This document shows positions 13,390 to 24,784 of a DNA stretch of 64,000 nucleotides, piece by piece. This stretch comes from Thamnaconus septentrionalis (lineage: Eukaryota; Chordata; Actinopteri; Tetraodontiformes; Monacanthidae), in contig CM020501.1 in the NCBI GenBank assembly GCA_009823395.1, positions 18,163,361-18,227,360 of the forward strand, given 5' to 3'. Position 1 is the stretch's first letter. Each line of letters begins with the position of its first letter. The translations under genes were made by a program, and so were the position numbers. The notes under the pieces were generated by a model, which had not been told where the DNA came from, did no database searches, and worked only from the letters and a program-made list of their open reading frames with translations.

Positions 13390-14245
13390 GGGCGGCGGAT
13401 CGTATCTGATTGCAGTCCACTCAGTTTTCGGCTGTCCTGGCATTCAAGACATTCCTTTATGCCCCCCCACCCCCACCCACCACCACCCTTCGGCCGCCTG
13501 TCCTTGCTTTTTTTTTTTTTTTAACTCGGTAGTGGTGGGGGAGGGGTGGGGAAGGGGTGGGGTCAAAGTTTGCACCTTATCTGGAAGCCATCAGCCGTAC
13601 CAGTCCAACCTCTGTGACTCATTTAGCTGAAAACTGTTGCACGTCATTAAAATCCCTCTCCCTCTCTCCCTCTCTCTCTCTCTCTTCCCTGGGCCGGAGA
13701 AGTCAAGGAGGAGGAGGCGGTGGTGGTGGGGTTGGTGGTGAGGGGGGTGGGGAAGGGTAGAAAAGTTGCTCGCACACACACAGACGTTTAAAGCCATACT
13801 TCACAGGCGAGGTAATGTGGGCCGCTGCCAAGATTTCTCTCCCTGCCAGTTTGAACACACACTGTCTCGCAGGGCAGGCGACCACTTGGATGCTGCGAGG
13901 GCGAAGCAGCGGGCGGGGGAAGGAGGGGGGAGAAGAAGAAAGGTGGAGGTGGTGGTGGTGGTGGTGGTGGTGGAGAGCGGCTGGGGGGAGGGGGATTCTG
14001 CTGGGATCCCAGTTGACTATTTCGGCCGGTGCTTTCTTCTCGCTGTGTGGTCATGAGGGAGAGCAGCAGTGGCGGCAGCAGCAGCAGCAGCAGCAGTGGG
14101 GACACTGGTCGGCCCGGCCTGGGGGGGGGGGGGGTCATGGGGGGAGTCAAGGGTGGAAGAGGTGAGGAGTGTGGGTGGGTGAGGAGATTCCTGTCCTGTA
14201 CTTTATTTTTATACCCGTACATTTTTCCTCCCCGCTCCTCCCCCA
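12801..14245. other. Intergenic DNA with GC-rich low complexity
   Basis: CA run near 12950-12973, GGC/GGT runs (13350-13395, 13940-13975), a CT run (13650-13686) and G-runs (14119-14133). Apparent frames of over 200 codons here arise from these repeats. Confidence 0.6.
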
Positions 14246-14474
14246 TCTGTCTGTCTGTCCTGTCTGTCCCTCTGTCGGTCTGTCTGTCTGTCTGCTTGTC
14301 TGCCTGTCTGACCTGTCTGTCCCTCTGTCGGTCTGTCTGTCTGTCTGCTTGTCTGTCTGTCTGTCTGTCTGCCTGCCTGTCTGTCCTGTCTGTCCCTCTG
14401 TCGGTCTGTCTGTCTGTCTGCTTGTCTGTCTGTCTGTCCTGTCTGTCCCTCTGTCGGTCTGTCTGTCTGTCCTG
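14246..14474 (+). repeat. (TCTG)n array with higher-order repeat
   Basis: A 229-base tetranucleotide array. A variant segment (CCTGTCTGTCCC then TCTGTCGGTCTG) recurs at 14259, 14312, 14385 and 14438, at spacings of 53, 73 and 53 bases. This shows block duplication on top of the 4-base unit. Confidence 0.93.
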
Positions 14475-15145
14475 CCGCTTCCTCCTTCCTCGCTCTTGCA
14501 CTTCAACTTCCGCCCGAGCAAACTTCAACTTAAACCTTGAACCCCAACCCCACCCCCACCACCAGCGCGCACACACACACACACAAACACACCCCAATCC
14601 ATCTCACCCGCCGCCCCTCCCCCCCGGCTCTCTCTTCCACCCCCTCAGACAGACACGGCTACCCTCCTGGACGTTTCCTTTTCGCCGGCCTGCCTCAACA
14701 AAGGTGCTCAGTCATGTGAAACCTAATCTCCAGCCCCCCAAAACCTGACCCTTGACCCCTTCAGTCTTCACACAGCCAGAGGGGGAGGGGGTGAGCCAGG
14801 GCAGGAAAGGGAGGCTTTTGGGAAAAGGTCACATTCCCGAAGACACTTTTGTGTGTGCACGTGTGTGTCTTTCTGTGTGTGTGTGTGTGAGAGGGAGAGA
14901 GCGAGCGAGAGAGAGAGATTCTGTGTGTGTGTGCGCGCACACCCGATCCATTATGTGGTTTGTGTTCCAGCATCAGCATGTGTGTTTGATTCCCTGTATA
15001 TACTAAAGCCCATGAAGTCCAGAGGTTCCTTGGTTTTTCCCTTCCCCAGTTGTTGCCTCTGTAACTGCCTTTCAAGTCGTCATGTGTGTGCATGCTCGCT
15101 CGCCCCTTTGTGCGTGCGGGCACCCGACTGTACGCGCATGTTTGT

Positions 15146-15189
<44 letters not shown>

Positions 15190-16483
15190 CGGCTTTCAGC
15201 CCCCGAGCGTTCGCTGCCCATAGACAAAACACAGACTTTGTTTTCTAGCCCAGCCAGACCTGTGAGTCTTGTCTGGGCAGCTCCTCTCCTTCCAACCCAG
15301 GCAATCCTCAGATCTGTGTGTGTGTGTGTGTGCGTGTGGGTGTGTGCGTGCGACTGTGAAGTCTAGTGTGTGTATGTGTGAGGCGCTGGGTGTCAGCTGT
15401 CCTGGGTGATTAGTGCTTTTATATTGTTCCAAGGAGCCCGGGTCGAGGCCCCTTCTTCTTTGCAGCGCGGCACAGCTGCAGCCTGCGTCTCGGCTACCCG
15501 GCCTCCACTTCTTCTTCTTCGTCTTCTTCAGCTCGCTGACACTCGCCGATGTGGGCGCAGGCCCAAGGAGAGGGAAGGGAAAGAAAGGAGGGCAGAAGGA
15601 GGAACTGCAGAAAGAGGGATGCTCAAAGAAGTGGAGCTTGACAGAGGAGATGTAAAACTGGAGATAGATAAAAAAAATAAAGAAAGAAATAAACTGCAAG
15701 GAGGAGGAAGGGAGGGAGGGATGGGAGTGGTGACCGTCGATGCAGGATGCGACAGTGGAGGAATGATGGAGGTGGGGGGTGGGGGGGGCTGTAGGTGGTG
15801 GTGGACGGGGGGAAAAGTGGCATATTAGGAGGATTAGAGAGTTGATTCAATGCGCCGACTCTCTCCTGGACAGGATTTCCCCAGCTATGCCTGAGAGGCC
15901 TCCCCCTCCCCCTCCCCCTCTATCTCCCCCACCACCGCCACCGCCTCCTCGCTTTTAAAATACGCAGGCAAGTCAGGACAGGGAGAGGGAGGTGAGGCAG
16001 GAGGGGGAGGGAAGGCAAAGAAGAGAAGAGGAGGAGGAGGAGGAGGAGAGACTACTTTTTCATTAGCATAATGAACCAATGAATTTCTGCCCCCCCTAGC
16101 TCCGTTCCAGAGGACTCGACGAAGATGTGGGGGAACCCCCCCCCCCCGAACGAGAATTGAGAGAGAGACTCGGCGACGAGCGCAGCCTTGAAGAGCTGAA
16201 CTCCTCACGAGTCGAGGTCGTGAGGCGAGCCGGACAAGGTTGTCGGGGCTGCTGGTGGTGGTGGAGGTGGGGGTGGTGGCTGTGAGGGTTGGGCGGGGGG
16301 CGGGGGTGCAGGCGAGCGGCCCGAGACTCGGCTCTGGGAAAACTATGTCTGCTATGCGCCGCTTGTTTGGTGGCGGGATTTGTGGGCCGCGGCATTGTTG
16401 CTCTCTTGACATTGAACTTGGGAGACTGAGACGGAGGTGGGGGAGGGGGGAGGGGTGTTGACCAAGACTCCAGAACATCAGAA

Positions 16484-16514
<31 letters not shown>

Positions 16515-18094
16515 CCGGAGCACACACTGGGTTAACAATCCCCGCACTCGGGCCGGCCCCTCCCACTTCCTTGCGACTCTGCTTTATCTTAACTGTCAAC
16601 ACCTGGCCTGAGCAGGAACCTCTCTCTCTATCTGTGAACTTTAATCTGGCCCTGCTTAGGCAAACAGCTCCGAGCTCGGACCGAGAAGAGCGATTAGTCT
16701 GTCACGTCGCCCGCCCCGGTACCTTGGGCTCGGCTGACGGGGCAAACAGTGCAGGAGGAGGGAGGGAGAGGGATGTTGGAGGGTGAGGAGAAAAGACTGG
16801 GTGAGGGAAGGGATGAGGTGTGTGTGTGTGTGTGTGTGTGTGTCAGAGGGGAGGCTGGGGGTAGCGGTGGGGGAGGAGGAGGAGGAGGTTTGTTGGAGAT
16901 AGAACAGACGCGTTACTGACCAGACAAGGCCAAAGACCAAAAGATATGGAGGCCAACTTCCATTTCCTTAAAGGGCGACTTCAGTCTGAGCGGCTGGAAA
17001 GTGGCCTCGGCGCCTCCCCACCGCCTCCTCACCACTTTTAAAGGCCCCACACACGATGCCAAAAACTTCCTTTTGCCAATGAGCTCCAACCGAAATCTGT
17101 CTGTCTGATTGAACTCCCAGGAAAATGGAATAGAAAAAAAATCCAGTCTTTTCTTTCTTTTGCTGGCGCTGTTTTTTCAGAAAAGTGTGTGCTAGAAGCT
17201 GAAGATGTGTATTTCAGCCCCTTGTGATGTCACAGAGGGACCCAATACATGTCCCAGGTCTGTTTGATTGTGAGTTCCTCCGCCCCAGCAGCCAACTTCC
17301 ATCACGTTTAGCAGGAAGCTAAGTCCACACGGAGGTGAAAACATTTTTCCCTGAATGTGGTAAAAACCAAACCAGTGTGAAACGGCTGTGAATGCAGGAG
17401 CGACCCAGCGGATGTTTAAGTGGGACGATTCAGTAGAATTCCCAATGGACGCAAACTTTGTCTCTTTCTAACGTTCCTGCTCCGGTGGCTCCACGTCACT
17501 TTTCAAGATTCTTCTTTGGCAAACGCGCGCATTCACACATTGAGACCGAAAGGAATACATTCCAATATGTAATACTTTTTTATTTTCATTTTTTTTTTTT
17601 ATTTCAAGACAAAATGGCTGAGTGAAGAGAATAATGCAGACAACAGCTGAAAACAGAGTGGCATCTCCACAACTGAAAAAAAAAAAAAAAACCAGAGAAG
17701 AAGGAACCTGCAGGTCGAGCGGAAACTCGCGGGTGTTGGTCAATGACCTTTGGTCATCAAGTAGACAAGTGAAGCCATCACTGCTCATCAGGAGGGAACC
17801 AAATGATTTTTAAAAAAAAAGAAAAGAACAGATTTTGTTGTGACTGTTCTGAACAAAGAGTCGGTACGCGTGTGTGAGTGTGTATGTGTGTGTGAGTGAG
17901 AGAGAGAGTGTGTGTGTATGTATGTGTGTGTGTGTGTATGAAGTCATAATAAATAATGTCGACCAATGCTATAGGCCAACTTCAAGTTCAGTTCAGAACA
18001 AAAAATTAAGCATGAGAGGAAAATACAAAATACAGAATTAAAATCAGGATGGAAATTTCAATGTACCTCAAGATCAAGCGGAGATGAGCGAGTA
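14475..18094. other. Intergenic DNA downstream of bcl11a
   Basis: Contains GT/GA runs (14868-14935, 15150-15187, 15317-15335, 16482-16511, 16819-16842, 17870-17938), GGT/GGA low complexity (15700-16320) and unique AT-rich DNA from 17000. A GTGATGTCACA word occurs at 17224. No gene was supported. Confidence 0.6.
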
Positions 18095-18114
18095 CCGAGT
18101 GCGTCTCCAGGTTC

Positions 18115-18120
18115 TTTATT
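18115..18120 (-). terminator. Candidate polyadenylation signal AATAAA
   Basis: On the minus strand AATAAA is followed by about 25 bases of mixed sequence where cleavage could occur. It is the farthest good signal before sequence character changes to microsatellite-rich intergenic DNA. Several earlier signals in the AT-rich region could be used instead. Confidence 0.35.
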
Positions 18121-19750
18121 TTCAACTGCAATATTTAGAATATGCCTTGCATATGAGATGTACCATATTCAAATCATAAAGCACCGTGGTTCCTCTGGCA
18201 ATGACCGGGGAAAAAAAGAAAAGAAAAAAAATTTACAATAAAAAAAACAAAAAAAAAACGTAGCAAAACAAAGATTTTTTTTTTCAGATCGACGCTGATT
18301 TGATTGCATATGAGGAAAAATGTCTTTTTCAAAAACAGCTGGAATGTTTTCAGGTGGTACATGTTCAAGGACAGTAAAAAGTTGGCTACCAAGAAAACCC
18401 AACAACAGCTTGCATTACTGCATATAAAATGGCAGGAGAGAGAGAGAGAGGGCGGGGGGTGGGAGGGGGGGTGGATATACAAACAAACTAAAAAGATATG
18501 TACAACCACCTGTTTTTACCTGGCCGTGGCCGCTCCAGCAGGACTGCCTGGAAAGGCCATCACATGACCTCTCACCCTCGGAGAACGCCACCGCGTCTTT
18601 CCTTTTTTTTTTTTTTTTCTTCTTTTTTTTCAGAAAAACGTACTCATTCTCAAGCATACAAATTATTCACACTATATTATCCTGCCAAATTAAGAAAATA
18701 TACGGTGGCAGCATGTTGGGATTTTTTTTTTTTTTCTCACTACGGAAAAAAAAACAAACAAAAACAAAACAAAAACAGGGTACATAGAAACCTTGAAAGA
18801 GTACAGGCAAAAACAGTTAAAAATACAGGCTCCAACATAAATACTATAAGTGCCTACACTAAGTGAACATTAATTTCAAATACCATTCTAAATACAGGAG
18901 GGGAAAAAATTGTAGACCATAAATGTGTTTTTGAACATAGGAAACATACATGGATGTGCATTTTCCTATGTTTTAATTTCTCTCTATATATTTATATATC
19001 ATAAATCTCTCCCCGAAAGAAATTATTTTTGCGTGTGTGTGTGTGTGTTGTTCAACCTGAAGACTTGTTTATAGCAAAGGCAAAAAAAGAGAGACACGTT
19101 CATTACAAAAAAATCAATACATTGTGATCGAGCCTCGGCCATCACCGAGACAAAAAAAAGAGAAACAATAAACAATTTTAAAAAATTAAATAAGGTTCTC
19201 CCCTAAAGATATTTTGATGTGTTACTTAAAAAAACCTCAACAACAGCAATTTACTTATCTTTAAAAAAAAAAAAAAAAAAAAATCAAATGTATAATTCTT
19301 CTGTACTGAGCGGCATATTTCTATAGTTTGTGTGAAGCAGGAGATTTCTATGGCGGTTCCTGCCTCGATAGTTTTTTCCTCCTCCGAGAGCCCAAAGTGG
19401 TTCTCAGAGGAAAAACATGGCTGGCGACAATTTCTAGTTCGACCTCTTTTTCTTTTCTTTTCCTCTTTAATGCAAAGCAAACAACACCACACAAATCTGT
19501 CAGCATAAGTTTTTTTCCCTTGAGCGTCTGACTGTAAACTGGGAAAATTGAACAGTGCACGTAGGCAGGTTCCCGGACGTGAAGCCCGGGCCCTCGTTTT
19601 ATACTCAACCGACTGTACCTCCGATTAGAGAGACAGATACAGAATCCAAGGCAGAGTGACAAGTGCTCTATCATCAACAATGACAGTGAGAAGAAGGAAG
19701 GAAGGAAGGGGGGGGGTGATCTAACCTTTCAAAATAAAATATATGGATAG

Positions 19751-19795
<45 letters not shown>

Positions 19796-19930
19796 AAAAA
19801 GGGGGCTAAGATCTGTTGACAAAAACAAAACTAAAATGCTTCTCTGCTAAGTTTATACTCTAGACTTTATTTTGATTGGGGCTCCTAGTTTACGATTAGT
19901 TTTCAATGTGAGTCGTAAAAGGAAACAAAA

Positions 19931-20022
19931 GAAGAAGAAGTAGTAGTAGAAGAAGAAGAAGAAGAAGAAGAAGAAGAAGAAGAAGAAGAAGAAGAAGAAG
20001 AAGAAGAAGAAGAAGAAGAAGG
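19931..20022 (+). repeat. (GAA)n tract within probable 3' UTR
   Basis: About 92 bases of GAA units with three TAG variants near the start. On the transcribed strand it is CTT/TTC. Long GAA:TTC tracts can form triplex DNA. Confidence 0.93.
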
Positions 20023-21573
20023 TTTCAGATTAGCTTAAAAAAAAATCTACCGTGGCAAAGAGAGAGTACGTAAGCGCTATAAGGACAAACATATCTGAAT
20101 TGTGGAGACACCTGGCGAAGCCGCTTCCCCCCCACCCGCTACCCTCACCCTCTTGACGCTACCCAACACCACCACCACCACCACCACCAACCCCCCTCCC
20201 ACTACCCCGCCCACAACAACACAGGAACAAAAAGATCTGCCTGGTTTTTGAACTAAAACAACTACAAACCCACTCTGTGGTCATTAAAAATGGCTGCTGG
20301 CAAACGTTTTGCCGCGCTCGCTGACTCTGAGTAAAGAGATCATCCTGTGCTACTTACAAATAAAAACTGCAAAGGTTTTTTTTTTTCAATTTTCAAGGAA
20401 AATAAACACTCTGGAAAATGAAGAGCTTTACGTTGGTGAAAAAAAGTCAAACGTCCCTCGGCCTCGTTGACACGCGGGACCGGAAAACATCGACTAAAAC
20501 AAAAACAAAAAACCCTAAGTCACCAAAACTCCTACTTGTGTTGTTTTTTTTGTTGTTCTTTCAGCATGTAACATGCCAGTAAACAGAATCACAATCTGGA
20601 GAATAACAATATAAACGAGTCAGGCAAAGATAAATGATTTACCAGAGATACACTTAACCTTGTTTGTTACTTTTCTGTTCGTTTTTGTGTCAGCTGGTTC
20701 CTTACGCTCTGCTAAGTCACAAAAAAACAGAGGGGCCAAAAAAAAAAAAAAACCCAACAGGTGCTTGATGCAAGGACCTGATCATTCCATATGTGCACAA
20801 AACATGTCCTGTAATCTTCTTTAGCGGAAATCTCCGAGCTTATAGCAAAAAACAACAAAGAACAAAGGAGGATTATTAACTAATGCAGGTAAAGTTTCCA
20901 AGGCACTCGTTGTTGTCATCTTTTTTACTTTACACCTTAATTTCGTCGCTGCTCGTCAAGGAAATATTTTAATGGCGCAAGTGCCTAGCATTAAACAGGC
21001 ATCCCAAATTCTATATATATGTATATATATATATATTTATACATACACACACAAATATATATATATACACATCTCAAAAGTTGCATGGAAAAAACATCTT
21101 TCACAAAGATCAGTTTTAAGTGTGACCCTGCTTGTCTTGGTGTGTTGATCATATGACACAAAAACTGAAAACTGTACATGATATGTAAAAAACAGTATGA
21201 ACTGTATGCAGCATGGGTTCCCATCACGGACGATTATTATTATCATCATCATCATAGCTATTATTATTATCATTATCATTTTGTGTGTGTGTCTCCCCCC
21301 CGAATATTGACAAAATCCAAAAAAAAAAAAAAATAGAGGAATCAACAGCAACACATGTACAACCCCAACCGACCAGCCATTGGACAATTTTTTTTTCTTT
21401 TCTTTTTTCTTTTTTGCTTGGATCTCTCTAAGTAGCCAAAACACACCGAGCATGCTGTCCAGTTACCAAAAAAATACAAAAAACCTGTTCATTATTGCAC
21501 AATAGAAAGGCTCAAAAAAAGTTTCCGATGCAATAGTATCGCCCGACCTCCACCACCGACCCCCCCCGACGAT

Positions 21574-21651
21574 GAACCATCATCCTCATCATCGTCATCA
21601 TCGTCATCATCCTCATCATCCTCATCATCGTCATCATCGTCATCATCGTCA
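21574..21651 (+). repeat. CATCGT/CATCAT trinucleotide-based array
   Basis: Imperfect array of CAT, CGT and CCT triplets (minus strand ATG/ACG/AGG) about 265 bases after the stop codon, inside the inferred 3' UTR. Confidence 0.9.
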
Positions 21652-21916
21652 TGCATTCTGTTTGTTTCGTTTCTGTTTTTTTTTTTTTTTTTTGTTCCAG
21701 TCGGGGGAGGGGGGGAAGCGGGGGGTTGATGATGATGACGAGGGGGCCGAACCCTGTTTCCCCCCCTTTGTTATGGGGGAGCAGGGTAAAAGGAGGGAGG
21801 GGGGGCGAACGGGCGGGGTTTGCTGCTGCTGATGGACAGAGAGAGAAAGAAAGGGGGCGAACGACGGAGCTCCCCAGCGACCCCTCCGCCCGCACCCCCA
21901 GAAAACCCAGGCCCCT

Positions 21917-22844
21917 CTACTCGGCCTTGATGTCGCCGGGCAGCGGCCGCTCGCTGTGCCACTTCTTCATGTGCTTCTCCAGCGTGCTGTACACGCTGAA
22001 GGGCATGTGGCAGATCTCGCACTTGTACACGTCCTTGCCCATCTGGCCGTGCGTCTTCATGTGGCGCGTCAGCTTGGAGCTCTGCGCGCAGGCGTAGCTG
22101 CACAGCTCGCACTTGTAGGGCCGCTCGCCGGTGTGGCTGCGCCGGTGCACCGTCAGGTTGCTGCAGTTCTTGAAGACTTTGCCGCAGAACTCGCACGTGT
22201 CGCTGCGCCGCCCGCTGTCCTTGGAGCCCGGGCGCCCGTTGTTGCTGCCGCCGCGCGGCGTGCTGGCGCCGCTGCGGCCGAGGCGCGCGCCGCTGCCGCC
22301 GACCCTTCGCCGTCCATCTCGCCCGCCGCGGCGTGGAGAAGCGCAGGCTGCCGTTCTCCGGCGAGTGCTCGGACGAGGAGGCGAAGGCGACTGGCGCGAA
22401 GTCGCCGCCGCCGCCCGCCAGGCTGAGGAAGGGCTCCTTCAGCTGGCGCGAGGCAGCGAGCCGGCCAGCCACTGCGAGTAGACGTTGTCGGCGCTGGGGA
22501 TGGCGGGCGCCGCCGCCGGCTCCAGGTCCTTCTCCACCTTGATGCGCTTGGCCAGCGGGCTGAGGGAGCCCGGACTCGCCCGGCCGCCCGCAGCTTGCGG
22601 GAGAGGCTGTCGGCGCCAGTGGGCCCAGGCCGTTGAGGACGGTGGCGGCGGCGCGTCGGCCGCCCCGGTGGTCCGACTCGGCCGCCGAGTCCTCGTCTCC
22701 GGGCTCGCGGGCCGAGTTGCGGCGGTGGCGGTGGCGGTGGTGCGGGTGCAGGCGTCGCTGTTCTGGTGGTGGCGGGCGCCTTCCAGACGCAGACTGAAGC
22801 GATAGTCGCCCTTGCCGTCCTCCACGTCGGGCTTCCCTTCCTCC

Positions 22845-22885
<41 letters not shown>

Positions 22886-23930
22886 CTCCTCCTCCTCCTC
22901 TTCTTCTTCCTCCTCCTCTTCCTCCTCCTCCTCCTCCTCCTCCTCCTCGCCGCCGTTCTCCGTCACCAGGCCGTTGTTCTCGCTCTTGAACTTGGCCACC
23001 ACCGACTTGAGGGCGTCGGTGGCGCTGCCCGCCGGGTCGCTGGTGCCCGGCTCGGGCGAGCTGGCGGCGGAGAGGCCGTCGTCGGATTTGGCGCCGGGCG
23101 CCAGCGACTTGCTCTGGCAGTGCGTCTTCATGTGGCGCTTGAGCTTGCTGGCCTGCGTGCAGGCGTGGTTGCACAGGTGGCACTTGAAGGGCTTCTCGCC
23201 CGTGTGGCTCCGCCGGTGGACGATCAGGTTGCTCTGGAACTTGAAGGTCTTGCCGCAGAACTCGCACGACTTGGCCTTGAGGGGCGTGGCCGGCTGGGCG
23301 GCGTGGCCCGACGGCGTGGAGCGGGAGCCCGGCGGCGGGGGAGGCGGAGAGCGGCGGCGTGGCCGAGAAGGGGGCGGGGCCCGGCTGAAAGGGCTGCAGC
23401 AGCCGTTGCATAGGGTTGGGCGGTTGGGCGACAGCGGGCGACCCCGCCGGCGTTGCCCGCCAGCTCGCGCAGCCGGCGGGAGAAGTCCATGCTGCTGGGC
23501 GGCGCCTCCAGCGGCACCGAGTTGAACCTCATGACCCGGTCGAAGGCGCTGGGGTGGTGGGTGGCCAGCGCCAGGTCGTCGGGGCTGAGGTGGTGCGCGC
23601 GCGGCGGGCTGAAGAGCGGCGGCGTGGTCTGCGGGTAGCGGCCCTCCCGCGGCGTGGACGCCGACTCGCGGGCCGAGCCCGATCCGGGCATCCGCAGCAG
23701 GTTGTAGGGGCTGCCGTCGGCCAGGTGGACGGCGTGCAGCGGGCGCTGCGAGCGAGGCGCAGTCGCCGCCCAGACCGGGCGGCGGCCACCCGGGCGTGGC
23801 GGGCTGCCCGGCTCGCTCTCCAGGTAGATGCGGAGGCCGTGCGTGTTCTGGGCATGCTGGAGCAGGAACCAGGCACTGGTGAAGGGCTGCTTGCAGGTGG
23901 TGCAGGTGTAGCTGCTGGGCTCGTCTTTAT
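21917..23930 (-). CDS. bcl11a: bcl11a last coding exon: six C2H2 fingers, frame broken in this assembly
   Basis: This exon encodes most of the DNA-binding repressor. In order it holds finger 1 (23904-23839, [10 protein letters not shown] then HAQNTH), a proline-rich linker with PPLFSPP and [13 protein letters not shown], fingers 2-3 (23266-23204 and 23182-23120), [30 protein letters not shown], a 37-residue Glu run, [19 protein letters not shown] and [16 protein letters not shown], then fingers 4-6 (22195-22133, 22111-22049, 22021-21956) and a terminal GDIKAE with stop TAG at 21919-21917. In the family, fingers 4-6 read TGACCA-type sites and repress targets such as fetal globin genes. The reading frame changes at least ten times, each explained by a single G or C gained or lost in GC-rich runs. 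The nominal 2014 bases do not close the frame, but adding the net four missing bases gives about 833 residues in total. Acceptor AG is at 23932-23931 after a long pyrimidine tract. Sequence features favour BCL11A over BCL11B; the fish duplicate is undetermined. Confidence 0.92.
22838..22948 (-). repeat. bcl11a: GAG/GAA codon tract: 37 consecutive glutamates
   Basis: An uninterrupted run of 37 Glu codons (mixed GAG and GAA) lies between [12 protein letters not shown] and [12 protein letters not shown]11 proteins carry an acidic run here, but the mammalian one as I remember it is shorter and mixed with Asp. The mixed codons suggest the length is partly kept by selection and not by slippage alone. 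It is in the acidic region between finger 3 and finger 4. Confidence 0.9.
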
Positions 23931-23935
23931 CTGGA
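23923..23935 (-). promoter_or_regulatory. bcl11a: Tandem 3' splice acceptor of last coding exon
   Basis: Two AG acceptors lie six bases apart (23932-23931 and 23926-23925). The first starts the exon with AT AAA GAC GAG and gives ..NITDKDEPSS. The second starts it at AC GAG and gives ..NITDEPSS, which matches the mammalian exon 2-exon 4 junction. Both keep frame with exon 2. The upstream tract of about 45 bases is strongly pyrimidine-rich on the minus strand. Which site is used cannot be told from DNA. Confidence 0.6.
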
Positions 23936-24035
23936 GGAGGGGACACAGAGGGGGGGGAGGGAAGTGAGTCTCAGAATGATGGAGACAAAACTAGGCAACA
24001 GCCAAACAAACTCCAAACCAGGGGAAAACCATTGC

Positions 24036-24135
24036 AATTAAGCTACTTGTATTAGCTAACAATTAAGCTACTTGTATTAGCTAACAATTATGCTACTTGT
24101 ATTAGCTAACAATTAAGCTACTTGTATTAGCTAAC
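24036..24135 (+). repeat. 25-bp minisatellite, four copies, beside the splice acceptor
   Basis: Four head-to-tail copies of a 25-base unit starting AATTAAGCTACTTG and ending TTAGCTAAC. The third copy has one substitution (AATTATG for AATTAAG). In transcript orientation the array lies about 105-205 bases before the last-exon acceptor. Each unit holds a branch-point-like CTAAT on the transcribed strand. Confidence 0.95.
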
Positions 24136-24780
24136 ATGAACATTCAGGAAGTAGCCAGCTTAACCATCGTTTACAAAAATACAGGGTACGATCCCCAGAC
24201 TAAGATGTAAAATATATAAATAAAACTGTAGCAAGGCTCAAGTGCGCAGAGTGAGGTACTGAACCAACGATAGCAGAGCAGCGTGTCACTTGGTGCGGAT
24301 TCTAAAGCCTCTGAAACATCATTTATGGTCAAAAGAAAATATCTGAAAAGTTTGACATTGTATTTGGATTAAATTGCACAGAGTAGTTTGCATTCATTCA
24401 TTCAGCTTTTCAAATAAGGAACAGTGCTCTGCATTCACGTATGTGCCAAAATCCAAAAATCAGTGTCATGCACTCGACTTGGAAAAAATGCATACGTAGA
24501 GTTTTGCATATTCCAGCTCCTCTTTGTAAATATGTGCCTCCTACACAAACGACAGATTAGACAAAAGTTCAGGATTTCAATCTTTCACTATTTGATGGAT
24601 TTGTTTTTCATCAGCCGTGCCTGCATACTTAAAGACCACACACTCTGAATTTCAAAACAAGAATAAGAATGTGAGCTTTTGAACTTTACTATACGTGAAA
24701 GGTTAAATATGCATTTTGTAGTACTCCCTCTCTCCCTCTTTCCACTTATTTATCTTTTTTTATTATTATTATTTATTTTT
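24136..24780. other. Intron sequence, unique AT-rich
   Basis: High-complexity AT-rich DNA with no coding or RNA signal recognised. Confidence 0.5.
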
Positions 24781-24784
24781 TTTG

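Larger units (their letters stand above)
18095..21916 (-). other. bcl11a: Probable bcl11a 3' UTR
   Basis: This AT-rich, stop-dense, high-complexity DNA directly follows the stop codon, in sharp contrast to the GC-rich exon. Its length (about 3.8 kb) is comparable to the long 3' UTR known for the XL transcript. It contains a CATCGT/CATCAT array (21574-21651), TA-rich stretches near 21.0 kb, a 92-base GAA run (19931-20022), a GT run near 19.76 kb and many A/T homopolymers. A minus-strand AATAAA at 18120-18115 is a plausible last polyadenylation signal, and another lies near 19868. No coding exon was recognised. The end point is inferred. Confidence 0.55.

Noticed and set aside
13788..14748. Long frames rich in Thr-Asp-Arg-Gln or Cys-Leu-Ser-Val
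   Set aside because: They come from the period-4 TCTG array, which leaves all frames open; no start context or splice support.
21771..23411. 546-codon minus-strand open frame over the last bcl11a exon
   Set aside because: It reads the true frame only in short pieces (for example [11 protein letters not shown] and QLKEPFLSL); elsewhere it is an out-of-frame, Arg/Gly-rich shadow created by high GC.
22766..23525. Plus-strand frames with poly-Leu or poly-Ser runs
   Set aside because: They are antisense readings of the Glu codon tract and zinc-finger coding sequence.
21917..23930. Assignment to BCL11B
   Set aside because: [10 protein letters not shown] resembles BCL11B, but the [13 protein letters not shown] block, [17 protein letters not shown] context and GDIKAE end fit BCL11A better.
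24036..24135. Possible CRISPR-like array
   Set aside because: The four 25-base units are directly adjacent with no spacers, in a vertebrate intron; it is a minisatellite.
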